A DNA stretch of 64,000 bases from Acidobacteriota bacterium (GCA_013288805.1 JABDBE010000008.1:1-64000); one strand, 5' to 3'. Shown: positions 45,348 to 54,274, counted from the stretch's first letter. Numbers and translations: made by a program. Notes: a model not told the origin generated them from the letters alone.

Positions 45348-45818
45348 ATGGAAAGATTACTGACGTTGGCTGATTATCAATCGCTGTCGGAATTGCGTTA
45401 CCAAATCCGCCGTTTTCTGCACTTCAGCGAGCAGGCTGCCCGGGATGCAGGGCTGGAGCCTCGGCAGCACCAGTTGATGCTCACCTTGAAGGGTCTGCCC
45501 ACGGGAACGCGGCCCAGGATCGGCGAACTGGCGGAGCGGCTGCAGATCCAGCATCACAGCGCGGTCGAACTGGTGAACCGGCTGGCTGCGGGCGGTTATG
45601 TGAAGCGTCGTCGCGCCGGCGAGGATCGGCGCGAGGTGCTGCTTTCTTTGACTCCGAAGGGCGAGAAAATCTTGCGCACTCTCTCACTCCACCACAAGGA
45701 TGAGCTGCGCATGCAAGGGCCGGCTTTAGTGGCGGCCCTTAAGCAAGCCATGCAAGTGGGCAAACGCCTTGATGGAATTCCAGCCAAAACTTCATTAACC
45801 GGCAGGAGAAATAAATAA
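45348..45818 (+). CDS. MarR family transcriptional regulator
   Basis: 156 aa. A winged-helix core runs from about residue 30 to 120 with RIGELAERLQIQHHSAVELVNRLAAGGYVKRR (recognition helix and start of the wing) and EDRREVLLSLTPKGEKIL. Flanking helices form the dimer interface. MarR proteins are usually repressors released by phenolic compounds, antibiotics or oxidants. The ClC gene begins 1 nt after its stop, so it probably controls that gene and itself through the inverted repeat upstream. Confidence 0.92.
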   Translation: MERLLTLADYQSLSELRYQIRRFLHFSEQAARDAGLEPRQHQLMLTLKGLPTGTRPRIGELAERLQIQHHSAVELVNRLAAGGYVKRRRAGEDRREVLLSLTPKGEKILRTLSLHHKDELRMQGPALVAALKQAMQVGKRLDGIPAKTSLTGRRNK

Positions 45819-45819
45819 A

Positions 45820-47661
45820 GTGTCAGAAAACAAAAGCAACGCAGGTTCCCGTCCGGCCACGATTGCGGCCACCGGGGGCCAAGTCGGGGACGTAAGAATC
45901 GCCGAACCGGCGCAGTTCCGCATGGTGCTGATGTCATTTCTGGCGGGGGGGATTGGGCTGCTAGCGGGTTTAATCGCGTTTGTCCTGTACCAGTTGATTG
46001 GCCTGTTCACCAATATTTTCTTTTACCACCGCTTCGCCGCGGAATTCCTGAGCGCGCGACATAACCAGCTTGGCTTGTGGGTGATTCCGATCCCGGTGAT
46101 TGGCGGAATCATCGTCGGCTTCATGGCGAAGTATGGAAGCTCGAAGATTAAAGGGCATGGTATTCCCGAGGCGATGGAAGCGGTGATGGTAAATCGTAGC
46201 CGTATCGAGCCGCGGGTTGCGATCCTGAAACCTATTTCGGCTGCCATTGCGATCGGTACCGGCGGCCCTTTTGGAGCCGAGGGACCGATTATTCAAACCG
46301 GGGGCGCGGTCGGTTCGCTGGTCGGGCAAGCGTTTCATACTACGGCCTCAGAACGCAAAGTACTGCTGGCGTGCGGCGCGGCCGCGGGTATGTCCGCAAC
46401 TTTCAACACTCCCATCGCGGGAGTGATCCTGGCCATCGAGTTGCTCTTGTTTGAATTTAAGGCGCGATCGTTTATTCCTCTGGTGATTGCGAGCACGCTG
46501 GCTACCGCTGTCCACATGCAGTTGTTGGGAGCGGGTCCGATGTTCAAAGTCACGCCCATGGATTTCGGTATCCCTCACGCCCTGCCCTTTTATCTGGTGC
46601 TTGGTGCGGTCTGCGGATTGGCTGCCGTCGGTTTCAGCAAGTTGCTCTACTGGACCGAGGATCAGTTCGAAAAACTTCCGGTGGATGAACTTTGGTGGCC
46701 GGCGATCGGGGCTCTGGGTTTGGGAATCATTGGCTACTTCGTGCCCCGTGTTCTGGGCGTGGGCTATGACACGATCGGTGACATTCTGAATGCCAACCTG
46801 GCGTGGAAACTGTTGCTGGTGGTGATGGTGGCGAAAGCCGTGGCGCTGGTCATCTCGCTGGGATCGGGCACATCGGGTGGGCTGCTGGCGCCCATGTTTA
46901 TGTCGAGTGCGGCCATGGGCGGAGTGTTCGCCATGGGTGTCGACCGGATCTTGCCCGCCGCGAACCTGTCCGCGGGAGCCTTTGCGCTGGTCGCGATGGG
47001 CGCGGTGTTCGGAGCGGCATCCCGGGCTACATTCTCATTCATTATTTTCGCCTTCGAAATCACGCGAGATTACAACTCGGTGCTGCCGTTGATGCTGGTG
47101 AGCGTGATTGCGGACGGCATCGCGATGTGGCTCATGCCGCGGGCCTCAATCATGACGGAGAAGTTGGCGCGGCGCGGGCTGCACATCCATCAAGACTACG
47201 AAGCCGACGTGATGCAGCAGGTCCGAGTCTCCGAGACCATGGATCGAGATGTGCCCACGCTTCCTGCCAACATGAAAGTCAGTGAATTATCGGATCTGAT
47301 CGCGCGGCGTGATCCTTCGGTAGGTCGACACCAGGGAATGTTCGTCCTTGACGCCGACGGCAAGCTGGCCGGCGTGATCACTCGTGGCGATGTCATGCGC
47401 GCTCTCGATGCGGACCCGAGCGGAGCTTTAACCGTGCTCGATGCCGGCACGCGCACGGTTATCGTCACTTATCCCGATGAGATGTTGCACGACGCTTCGT
47501 CCAAGATGCTGCGCAACAACATCGGCCGTTTGCCCGTCGTCGACCGCAAGGATCCTCGAAAGGTGTTGGGTTATCTGGGTCGGCCCGGGATTATGGCTGC
47601 GCGTTTGCGCCGTCTGGACGAAGAGCATGTTAGGGAGCCGGGCTGGATCAAGAGGTTCTAA
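45820..47661 (+). CDS. ClC-type chloride channel/transporter with C-terminal CBS pair
   Basis: 613 aa, GTG start behind AGGAG and 1 nt after marR. The membrane domain carries the selectivity motifs GHGIPEAM (GSGIP variant), GGPFGAEGPIIQ with the gating Glu, and GSGTSGGLLAPM. Two CBS domains follow (about residues 470-585) with VSETMDRDVPTLP and VIVTYPDEMLHDAS; these often bind adenine nucleotides. ClC proteins move Cl- (or F-, NO3-), by exchange for H+ or as a channel. Pairing with a MarR regulator suggests induction by a chemical stress. Confidence 0.93.
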   Translation: MSENKSNAGSRPATIAATGGQVGDVRIAEPAQFRMVLMSFLAGGIGLLAGLIAFVLYQLIGLFTNIFFYHRFAAEFLSARHNQLGLWVIPIPVIGGIIVGFMAKYGSSKIKGHGIPEAMEAVMVNRSRIEPRVAILKPISAAIAIGTGGPFGAEGPIIQTGGAVGSLVGQAFHTTASERKVLLACGAAAGMSATFNTPIAGVILAIELLLFEFKARSFIPLVIASTLATAVHMQLLGAGPMFKVTPMDFGIPHALPFYLVLGAVCGLAAVGFSKLLYWTEDQFEKLPVDELWWPAIGALGLGIIGYFVPRVLGVGYDTIGDILNANLAWKLLLVVMVAKAVALVISLGSGTSGGLLAPMFMSSAAMGGVFAMGVDRILPAANLSAGAFALVAMGAVFGAASRATFSFIIFAFEITRDYNSVLPLMLVSVIADGIAMWLMPRASIMTEKLARRGLHIHQDYEADVMQQVRVSETMDRDVPTLPANMKVSELSDLIARRDPSVGRHQGMFVLDADGKLAGVITRGDVMRALDADPSGALTVLDAGTRTVIVTYPDEMLHDASSKMLRNNIGRLPVVDRKDPRKVLGYLGRPGIMAARLRRLDEEHVREPGWIKRF

Positions 47662-47683
47662 ACAGTTCGCATAGAGTTTGGCC

Positions 47684-47731
47684 ACTGCGCGCGAGATCCT
47701 TCACCGGCAACGCCGGTTCACGATGACGTCA
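47684..47731. repeat. dispersed 'GCGCGCGAGATCCTTC...GATGACGTC' repeat
   Basis: The reverse orientation of the GTCATCCTGA-GGATCTCGCGC family: GCGAGATCCTTCACCGGC, an inner CCGGCAACGCCGG hairpin, then GATGACGTCAG. It fills the gap between the ClC and protease genes. Confidence 0.6.
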
Positions 47732-47763
47732 GTAAACAGCTTGTTGGTTGGAAGGCTTTTACG

Positions 47764-48819
47764 TCAGTGATCGGTGGACCCTGATGCGTTGATCACTTGT
47801 GATTTCTGTTCCGCAGAATCTGTCTTGGCTGCCTCGATCAGCGGTTTCAGAGCGCGGACGGAAACACCCAGCGTACCGCCGGAGAAGCCGTCGATATAGG
47901 CGGCGTTGACGCCGATCACTTCGCCTTGCGCGTTGAAGACCGGACCGCCGCTGCCACCGTGCGCGGTGGGCGCGTCATAGATGAGTTTGTCGCCGACCAC
48001 GTCTCCTAGATGTCCGCAGGTCGAGGACGGCCGGATTAACGATAGCGCTGCCAGTTCATTAGCGGCTCCCTGATCGTCACGACGATAAGCCAGGCGCTCG
48101 TACACGGCGGGCGGCGATTTCGCCACCATGCCCAGCACGCCCATGGGATATCCGACTACGGCAACCAGTTCTCCTGGGTTCGGAATATCCGCGGCGAGCG
48201 GCAGCGGTCGAATCTCATGCACAGCCTTCGCATCCTCGATATGAAGAGGGGAGATGCGAAGAACGGCCAAGTCTCCTTGCGCAGACAGAATAGCGGGAGT
48301 GATGTTGACCGGCGTGGGCAATCCGGGAAAGAAAGCCAGAAGTTTTTCGAGGCGCGGCGTAGCGCCTTTGCGAATCAACGACGCCGACTCGGAGTCTTCG
48401 TACCAGGGCTCAGCCACGTGGCGGTTCGTCGCCAGCAGGCCATCGGAAACCACGAAGCCGGTGCCGGAAATGCGCGCGCGAAACTCCGGCTGGCGGCCTG
48501 GGAATCCGACACGATACACACCGTAGATAAAACAAATAGAATTGCGATAACGGTGCAGGACCAGCGCCGGCATGGCCTGCTCTTGCTCGAGCTGTTGCAC
48601 TTCGTGTCCCAGTTGCAGAACCTGGCGTTGCAGGTCGTCTTTCTGGAGTTCGCTCTTCTGACGATCAGTCTTCTCAAGATCATGCGGACGCGCGCCCGAG
48701 GAGTAGCGGAGCATCAGAATCAGGCCAACCAGCAGGCAGACTCCCAGCACGCCTTCGAGCATTCGTTGCCAGACGGTACAGACGCGCTCTTCGCGAATTT
48801 GTGAATCACTTTCGGCCAT
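47764..48819 (-). CDS. membrane-anchored trypsin-like serine protease
   Basis: 351 aa. A cytoplasmic N-terminus of about 20 residues, one span (LEGVLGVCLLVGLILMLRYSSG) and a coiled coil (KSELQKDDLQRQVLQLGHEVQQLEQE split by one heptad break) precede the protease domain. The triad is H134 (TNRHVAEP), D183 (GDLAVLRI) and S290 (GGSGGP). No PDZ domain is present, unlike the HtrA-like protein at 39976. It may be a regulated or scaffolded protease, or a degenerate Deg protein. It is a single gene. Confidence 0.85.
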   Translation of the reverse strand: MAESDSQIREERVCTVWQRMLEGVLGVCLLVGLILMLRYSSGARPHDLEKTDRQKSELQKDDLQRQVLQLGHEVQQLEQEQAMPALVLHRYRNSICFIYGVYRVGFPGRQPEFRARISGTGFVVSDGLLATNRHVAEPWYEDSESASLIRKGATPRLEKLLAFFPGLPTPVNITPAILSAQGDLAVLRISPLHIEDAKAVHEIRPLPLAADIPNPGELVAVVGYPMGVLGMVAKSPPAVYERLAYRRDDQGAANELAALSLIRPSSTCGHLGDVVGDKLIYDAPTAHGGSGGPVFNAQGEVIGVNAAYIDGFSGGTLGVSVRALKPLIEAAKTDSAEQKSQVINASGSTDH

Positions 48820-49041
48820 GAGCCCCTTTTTGCACGGTTACAGCGGCGAGTTGGAGGGGAGAATCTTGCAGCCAGTTTTGCCGGATGTGTGAGGTCTATT
48901 GTGCGCTCAGCGTTGTACGGTTCCTACGGTACGGAGGGCGATGTACAACTGGGGAGCGGCCCGGTTGGTTTTTTCTTGCGCAGATTACCTTGTGGTAATC
49001 ACAAATGCGTGAATGTTTGCTATTAAGGACACAGAGGCAAA

Positions 49042-49599
49042 TTAGACGAAAATATCCACGGTCGTCGCTTCGGGATCCAGGTGCCGATCCCAATCTAAAC
49101 GACTCGTGGCCAGGACAGCCTCGGCGGATTCGGCGTGCACAATGGTTCCGACGATTGCAGGGCTGGGCTTCGGTCCGCTTCGGAGCTCCAAAGTCGACGC
49201 CGTGGCGGTCGCCTTCACACGGATCGACCCAGGTCGCGGTCGCTCGAGGTCGGCGATGAGGTCAGTCAGCATGCCATATCCGCCAGCGCTCATGCGCATG
49301 AACTCCAGTGAGATTCCAGACCGCTCACGAACTGCCTTTACGTGAGCCATGGCGCGGAAAAACCAGGAGTTCATTTTCACCAGGATCTCGGTCGGGGCGC
49401 CAAGGTCGAATGCAGACGTTGTTTCGATGTTTTCGATGCAACACCCACCCAAACCTAGATCGCAGATCCTGCCGCTAAGTAACCTTCCGTTCAACGGAAA
49501 GCTTGCGATTTGGGCGTGACCACTGCAGGAATACCGCGGGGTGCGACGACGATCAGCGCCGAGGGCAAGGGATTTGTGTGGTGTTTTTTGCTGGGACAT
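49042..49599 (-). CDS. PilZ-domain protein
   Basis: 185 aa. The c-di-GMP-binding RxxxR region appears as R-R-R-T-P-R-Y near residues 17-23, and the second motif as DLGLGGCCIEN, where the consensus is D/N-x-S-x-x-G; the Ser is replaced by Gly. A beta-barrel pattern follows to about residue 115 (FRAMAHVKAVRERSGISLEF). The C-terminal 70 residues are not assigned. PilZ proteins relay c-di-GMP to motility or exopolysaccharide machinery. With the motif variation, ligand binding is uncertain. Confidence 0.72.
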   Translation of the reverse strand: MSQQKTPHKSLALGADRRRTPRYSCSGHAQIASFPLNGRLLSGRICDLGLGGCCIENIETTSAFDLGAPTEILVKMNSWFFRAMAHVKAVRERSGISLEFMRMSAGGYGMLTDLIADLERPRPGSIRVKATATASTLELRSGPKPSPAIVGTIVHAESAEAVLATSRLDWDRHLDPEATTVDIFV

Positions 49600-49703
49600 C
49601 TATGGACTCGATGGTATAGGGGCTGGCACACCTCGCCAATGTCCGGAAAGTACCCCATTTCGCGAAACCGAAGTAACCGGTTTTCTCTGAATTGCCGCGA
49701 TCG

Positions 49704-49961
49704 TTAGGATTCTTTGATACCCAGCCGCTTGGCCATTTCGTCGTAGAGGAAGCCTTCGCCTTGCCGGTAAGGTTGAACCCATTCGCCGTCGATCACGAAT
49801 TGCGGGATGGCACGCTTGCCGGTGCTTTTGACCACTTCCTCGGCCGCTCCGGGCGTGTTTTCGATATCGATGTCCTGAAACGCGACATTGTGCTCCTTGA
49901 GAAAGCGCTTGGCTTCGCGGCAGTCCGGGCACCAGAAGGCGGAGTAGACGGTTACTTGCAT
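49704..49961 (-). CDS. glutaredoxin-family protein
   Basis: 85 aa from the ATG at QVTVYSAFWCPDC; upstream in-frame codons have no support. The active site is C-P-D-C (near residues 10-13) and the cis-Pro is in RAIPQFVIDG. This two-cysteine site in a thioredoxin fold fits a glutaredoxin or NrdH-like thiol-disulfide reductase. The CPDC sequence differs from the CPYC of classical glutaredoxins. It may serve as a reductant for enzymes such as ribonucleotide reductase, but no gene link is seen. Confidence 0.88.
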   Translation of the reverse strand: MQVTVYSAFWCPDCREAKRFLKEHNVAFQDIDIENTPGAAEEVVKSTGKRAIPQFVIDGEWVQPYRQGEGFLYDEMAKRLGIKES

Positions 49962-50046
49962 GGTCACATCTAGATGCTGGCATTTGACGGAAAGTCGCAG
50001 GCGTCTCTGCTGCCCGGACGAGGCTTCGCGGTACGAGTTGATCGAT

Positions 50047-50889
50047 CTACTCGATCTTCGCAATCCCCGGTGCGACATTCGGGAACTTCGCAATCACTGC
50101 GGGATCGTGTCCGGGAATAATCAGGCCGGGACTCGAGGCGATTTGTTTCATCCGATCCTGTGCGCGCAAGTTGGAAGCGGCATCGAGCGTTTCTGCGATG
50201 GGCACGTGCTTTTCAAGATTCTCGTAGAGATACATGTTGTCGCTGGCCAGCACCACCGTTCCTGCGGCGGTGCTGACGCCGAGGTACTGCGAAGCGTAAG
50301 TATGACGGCCGCCCGTGTAGCAAGTGATTCCGGGAAGGATTTCCTTGGCGTCGCCGTCGACCATGCCCACGCGGCCTTGCGTATTTAGCTTCACCAGTGT
50401 GAGCACGTCGTCGGCATCGATTCCTCCATGCGTGTCCTTCGACTGCCAAGCCTCGCCCGCGTAGTACTGGAGTTCATCTTTCTGAATCCAGATGCGGGCG
50501 TTGGGGAACAGGTCCATGCCGTCGGCGTGGTCCCAATGCATGTGGCTGATGATCACGTCGGTTATGTCTTCAGGCTTAAGGCCAAGCGGTTTCAGCGTGT
50601 CGGAAGGTTTTATGAAATCGTTGACATGCCAATCCTTGAAGAAGCGATCGTGATAGAAACCGGAGTCGAGAAGAATATTGCGGCCGTTGCCACGGATGAG
50701 CCAGATCATCATGGCGATATCGAGTTTGCGGTCTGGGCCCACGCCGGGTACCAGTTCCGAAACCGGGAACCCAGGCAGCGTGGCGTAGCGGATGGCATAG
50801 ATCTCGTATTGCGGTTTCGATTGGGCAGCCAGGGGAGCGATCAACAGCGATGCAATGACGAGGGACAGGTAAATGCGAGATAGGCTCAT
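50047..50889 (-). CDS. exported metallo-beta-lactamase-fold hydrolase, lactonase-like
   Basis: 280 aa from the ATG at SLSRIYLSL; the codons further upstream are repeat sequence. A signal peptide (YLSLVIASLLIAPLAAQ) directs it out of the cytoplasm. The zinc motif is HMHWDHADG (H116, H118, D120, H121), with further ligands in GRHTYASQ and ASDNMYLY and a final His in IPGHDP. The short MBL core and the preceding LLDSGFYHD resemble N-acyl-homoserine-lactone lactonases. The substrate could be a lactone or another ester. Confidence 0.85.
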   Translation of the reverse strand: MSLSRIYLSLVIASLLIAPLAAQSKPQYEIYAIRYATLPGFPVSELVPGVGPDRKLDIAMMIWLIRGNGRNILLDSGFYHDRFFKDWHVNDFIKPSDTLKPLGLKPEDITDVIISHMHWDHADGMDLFPNARIWIQKDELQYYAGEAWQSKDTHGGIDADDVLTLVKLNTQGRVGMVDGDAKEILPGITCYTGGRHTYASQYLGVSTAAGTVVLASDNMYLYENLEKHVPIAETLDAASNLRAQDRMKQIASSPGLIIPGHDPAVIAKFPNVAPGIAKIE

Positions 50890-50954
50890 GAAGAATTCCT
50901 TAGAGTTGTGGAGAAGGCTATTCTCGCATAATAAGCAAGCGTGCCACTCGGAGA

Positions 50955-51092
50955 CCCTGTCATCCCGCGCGAGATCCTTCGCGGCCCAGTGGCCACGCAG
51001 GATGACGTCAGCAAAATAGATCAAACTCTTAGAATAAAGACGTCATCCTGAGCCGGCAGCAGCCGGTGAAGGATCTCGCGCATAGTGCTTAC
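50955..51092. repeat. two facing copies of the GTCATCCTGA repeat
   Basis: One copy reads GTCATCCCGCGCGAGATCCTTC with GCAGGATGACGTC at its far end. The second begins at 51042 with GTCATCCTGAGCCGGCAG and ends GGATCTCGCGC. The pair fills the gap between the MBL and cupin genes and can form several alternative stems. Confidence 0.55.
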
Positions 51093-51116
51093 ACTTCACC
51101 GGACGCGAAATTCCCC

Positions 51117-51476
51117 TCACACCCTCTGCAGTTCATGCAGCGTGCGCTCGTTCACCACATTTCCGGTGTTCAGCGTAGAAGCCGGCTCAAAGAGTACGAC
51201 CCAACATTCCTGTTCAGCCACGGGACGATGCTCGACTCCCCTCGGGACCACGAGGAACTCTCCTTCTTCCAGCCAGACATGCCGATCGCGGAATTCCATC
51301 CGAAAACGGCCTTTGGCCACCAGAAACATTTCGTCTTCATGCTCGTGATGGTGCCAGACGAACTCGCCGGTGAATTTGCCGAGTTTCACCATTTGGCCGT
51401 TCAGCTCGGCGGCGATGTGCGGTTTCCAGGATTCCTTAATGTGTGCAAACTTTTCAGCAATATTTACTTTTTCCAT
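51117..51476 (-). CDS. small cupin-domain protein
   Basis: 119 aa from the ATG at EKVNIAEKF. A single cupin barrel with the first motif W-H-H-H-E-H-E-D-E (metal-binding histidines and Glu) and the second around VVPRGVEHRPVAEQE. Such short cupins bind Fe, Mn or Zn and act as isomerases, dioxygenases or binding proteins. Nothing in the neighbourhood specifies the function. Confidence 0.85.
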   Translation of the reverse strand: MEKVNIAEKFAHIKESWKPHIAAELNGQMVKLGKFTGEFVWHHHEHEDEMFLVAKGRFRMEFRDRHVWLEEGEFLVVPRGVEHRPVAEQECWVVLFEPASTLNTGNVVNERTLHELQRV

Positions 51477-51740
51477 GCTCTTCCCCTTGGCAAACCTGTC
51501 CAACCATTGAAGTCACAAACGCGATGGTTTATAGATGCACGATCCGCAGGTTGGCTTCACGTGGACACGACTGTCCAGACAAACGCCAGCCAGTCCACGT
51601 TGGTTGTCCGTGGGGCTGCTTTCCTGGGAACCTCTCGAGGCTCCGGGCCGTACATAACATTTGTTCAGCCGCGGATAACGAACTTTACGGTGGCTCGTCT
51701 AACTGGTAACTGATTCATATTAGCGAACGGGAGTAGGCAT

Positions 51741-52148
51741 ATGATTTCGGCAAAAGCAAGCTACTGGATAGCGGTCGGCTTATTGGCCTTGTTCGTCAGC
51801 AATCATCTCGCGGCTCGCTATGAGAACGACGCTCGCCGGCTGGCCGGCCACTCCTTGGCTGCCGTCGAACAGGTCTCCGCTCATGCAACCCGCTTTATGG
51901 CAGCGGCGGAAATGATGTTCGGCCGTGGCGAGACCCGCTTCGTTCGCGCCCAGAGCGCGATGGCGTGTGCGCAGACCCGGCTGGCCTCGATGCAGACAAT
52001 GCTCGCGATCCACGAAGCCGCCCTCGCAAGAGTTCGAGCCCAGAGCCAGCAACTGACGGACTTGCAGCAACTGCGAGGCACCCTCGTCTGCCCGCGGCAG
52101 AATCTGAGAATGGCCATGCCGCAGTTGCATCACGACGGAACCATCTAG
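51741..52148 (+). CDS. small protein of unknown function with N-terminal anchor
   Basis: 135 aa behind GGGAG. A hydrophobic N-terminal helix (YWIAVGLLALFVSNHLAA) may anchor it. The rest is a long, Ala/Arg/Gln-rich helical region (ARVRAQSQQLTDLQQLRG and similar), likely a coiled coil. Two cysteines lie at about 77 and 118. The sequence resembles no known family recognised here. Confidence 0.6.
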   Translation: MISAKASYWIAVGLLALFVSNHLAARYENDARRLAGHSLAAVEQVSAHATRFMAAAEMMFGRGETRFVRAQSAMACAQTRLASMQTMLAIHEAALARVRAQSQQLTDLQQLRGTLVCPRQNLRMAMPQLHHDGTI

Positions 52149-52250
52149 TATCGCTTCCAGAACTGTGCCGGAATACCTTAACTTTTCCGCTTTCTTTTTC
52201 TGCGTCTGAAAGTCAAAATCGAACGTCCAATCTTTTGACTGGAGGATTTC

Positions 52251-52775
52251 ATGCAGGAAACTCCGCAGCAGTACATCCAACGCATTCTCGGCTTCATCGA
52301 TGGCAAAGACCCCTTGCAGGTCCAGCGCGACACCCCGAAGAAGCTGCAAAAGCTGCTCAAACCGCTAAGCAAAAAGCAACTGACCCAAAGGCCGGAGCCG
52401 GGAAAGTGGTCGATCGCCGAAATTCTCGCTCATCTCGCCGACGCAGAACTGGTCGGCGGATGGCGCATGCGTCTGATCCTGGGCAGCAATGGCGTGTCCG
52501 TGCAGCCCTTCGACCAGGACGTCTGGGCGGAAACATTTGCCTATGCGAAACGCGATCCCGCGGCTTCTCTCGAATCCTTCCGCGTGCTGCGCGAGAACAA
52601 TCTGACCATGCTGAAGGCGCTGCCAACGAATCTGTGGGAAAACTACGGCATGCATCAGGAGCGCGGCAAGGAGACGATCACGCACATCGTCCGCATGTTC
52701 GCCGGCCACGACCTGAATCATCTGGGACAGGTAGAGAAGATCGCCAAGGACAGCCGAAGCAAGCGCGCCGCATGA
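52251..52775 (+). CDS. DinB-family protein
   Basis: 174 aa. A four-helix DinB/YfiT-like fold: the conserved His of EILAHLADAEL (near residue 61) and the pair in AGHDLNHLGQVEKI (near 151 and 155) form the metal-binding site, and RPEPGKWSIAE is the usual turn before the first ligand. DinB proteins include thiol transferases and bacillithiol/mycothiol-dependent enzymes, but most are uncharacterised. The tail is basic (SRSKRAA). Confidence 0.88.
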   Translation: MQETPQQYIQRILGFIDGKDPLQVQRDTPKKLQKLLKPLSKKQLTQRPEPGKWSIAEILAHLADAELVGGWRMRLILGSNGVSVQPFDQDVWAETFAYAKRDPAASLESFRVLRENNLTMLKALPTNLWENYGMHQERGKETITHIVRMFAGHDLNHLGQVEKIAKDSRSKRAA

Positions 52776-52865
52776 TTTGAAACCCGGAGTCGAGGGACCT
52801 GGCGTTCACCTCCAAGCGGGGTGCCCGACCCTTTGGTCGCGCTCTGTGCGAAAAAGGGTGGAAGC

Positions 52866-53309
52866 CTAAACTCCCTCCCCGCGCAGCAAACCCCAAGCCT
52901 CCCGATACCGAGCATACTTATGCCGTTTGCTCCCCGGCGTGAAGTGCAACGTGCAATTCGTCCGCCCCATCACTTCATACGGAATGATGTACCAGGTATC
53001 AATCGGAATCAGATAAATCGCAAAAAAGTCCACCACCCCACTCGGATACCGCTCCCGATGCGCCCCCATCACATTCAAGCTGTAACACTCCCCGCGCCGC
53101 TTATACACGGTAGACTTCACCTGCACCCGCAGAATCCGCCCCTCGCGCTTCGGAGCCACGCACTCCACCCCCACATCGTAACTAGCCGAGTCCCCATAAG
53201 GCTTCGACACTCGCAGTCCCTGCCCCGCCGCCCGCGCCATAAAACAAAGTTCCGCCCACTCCCCGCGTTCCTTGCATCCCGCGATCCCCATTCCCCAGTT
53301 CGTAGTCAT
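52866..53309 (-). CDS. PD-(D/E)XK nuclease-fold protein
   Basis: 147 aa. The N-terminal helix holds E17/E20 in RGEWAEL. D45 lies in SYDVGVE and Q63-x-K65 in RVQVKST. This E...D...QxK order is the PD-(D/E)XK active site of the small 'PDDEXK endonuclease' group often found as single genes in Acidobacteriota and cyanobacteria. Biological role and target are unknown. Dense repeats lie downstream of its start. It stands at the edge of the accessory region. Confidence 0.78.
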   Translation of the reverse strand: MTTNWGMGIAGCKERGEWAELCFMARAAGQGLRVSKPYGDSASYDVGVECVAPKREGRILRVQVKSTVYKRRGECYSLNVMGAHRERYPSGVVDFFAIYLIPIDTWYIIPYEVMGRTNCTLHFTPGSKRHKYARYREAWGLLRGEGV

Positions 53310-53393
53310 ATCTCCCCTTTAATCCGCCAAAAAGATTCGCCAAAAAAAAGCGCAGCCAAAAGGCCGCGCCGTGTCTCGTCGAAATTGTGTAGA

Positions 53394-53411
53394 GCGGGCG
53401 CCCTCGCCCGC
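53394..53411. repeat. GCGGGCGccctCGCCCGC hairpin repeat
   Basis: An intergenic copy of the element also found inside yceH (34490-34510). It is the first of several repeats in the 710-nt gene-free stretch between 53310 and 54019. Confidence 0.6.
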
Positions 53412-53475
53412 GACCGTTGATCCTGACCCGAAAAAACGCCGTCACCCTAAGCCCGGCGCGTCAGAAAAGAATGTT

Positions 53476-53698
53476 GTCATCCTGAGCCGGCGCTTTTTGC
53501 CGAGCGAAGGATCTGAGCGTGCTGCGCACCGCGCCGCCGAGGCGCAACAAACGCGCGTTTAGCACGCTTCCAAATTGCCCTTCACCCAATGCCGTCATCC
53601 TGAGCCGGCGCTTTTTGCCGAGCGAAGGATCTGAGCGCGCTGCGCGCTGCGCCGCCGAGGCGCAATAAACGCGCGTTTAGCACGCCTCCAAATTGCCT
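53476..53698. repeat. tandem duplication of a long GTCATCCTGA element (period 118 bp)
   Basis: Two copies of about 105 nt start at 53476 and 53594 with GTCATCCTGAGCCGGCGC. Both contain TTTTTGCCGAGCGAAGGATC, GCCGCCGAGGCGCAA and CGCGCGTTTAGCACGC, and differ at only a few bases. Each includes imperfect inverted repeats. The copies are longer and better conserved than relatives elsewhere in the window, suggesting a recent local duplication. Confidence 0.75.
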
Positions 53699-53912
53699 TT
53701 GTCTGTTGTGGAATTACCGCAAGACCCGCCGCAAACTACCCACTACTTCTATGATAGCTGGATGAATAGGGTAACTATGCCATGTTTTCAATAAATATAT
53801 TCGCCCTGCCAGCAACAACTTACGAAGATTCGACCCCGTCAGGGGGCTTGACAAGATTTCGGCAAAAACCCGATTGTGCACCAATTTAGGTGCATTTGAC
53901 CCAAAAACTCCC

Positions 53913-53958
53913 AGCCCCGGAGGGGCGGCAGATAATAGCCCAGGACGTAAGTCCTGGG
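53913..53958. repeat. CCCAGGACTTACGTCCTGGG/CCCCGGAGGGGC double hairpin
   Basis: Two stems side by side: AGCCCCGGAGGGGC and CCAGGACGTAAGTCCTGG, separated by GGCAGATAATAG. Copies in the other orientation stand at 61274-61323 and 62655-62700. The same order and spacing in all three show a single dispersed element. Confidence 0.75.
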
Positions 53959-54019
53959 TAAGGCCAGAAAAAGACTCACGCCCCGCAGGGAAACACGAAC
54001 ACTCGCACGAAGCGCTCCC

Positions 54020-54274
54020 CTAACCAACCAAGACGAAAAACTCCTCCGGATACAAATAGTCTTCACCCGACTCGTCGATCACTCGCACTTGATGCCGTTT
54101 GGAAGCCTGCTCATCGGCCAGCACCCGATAGACTTTCCGCAACTCCAGCCCAGCAGGATAGCCCTCATTCCGCACGCAAAGGACCTCCGCCGCCCTGTGA
54201 ATCATCTCCCATGGGATGGAATGATTCTCAATCTTGACGTTGCCGTAGGCAAAGCTGCGCCGCGGGTGCCCCAT
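54020..54274 (-). CDS. small protein of unknown function; start codon supplied by a repeat
   Basis: 84 aa. The body, FAYGNVKIENHSIPWEMI through RRKVYRVLADEQ-like and VRVIDESGEDYLYPEEFF, looks like a real small domain and ends in FVLVG. However, the only plausible start (MGHPRRS) falls inside the hairpin repeat at 54264-54299. Either the repeat inserted at the gene's 5' end and donated a start, or the original start is lost and this is a remnant. No family was recognised. Confidence 0.5.
   Translation of the reverse strand: MGHPRRSFAYGNVKIENHSIPWEMIHRAAEVLCVRNEGYPAGLELRKVYRVLADEQASKRHQVRVIDESGEDYLYPEEFFVLVG

Noticed and set aside
53476-53698. CRISPR array suggested by the tandem repeats.
   Set aside because: Only two copies of about 105 nt with no unique spacers of regular size, and no cas genes.
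53839-54066. A 75-codon frame on the - strand.
   Set aside because: It is mostly translated from the CCCAGGAC double hairpin and overlaps the small gene at 54020 in another frame.
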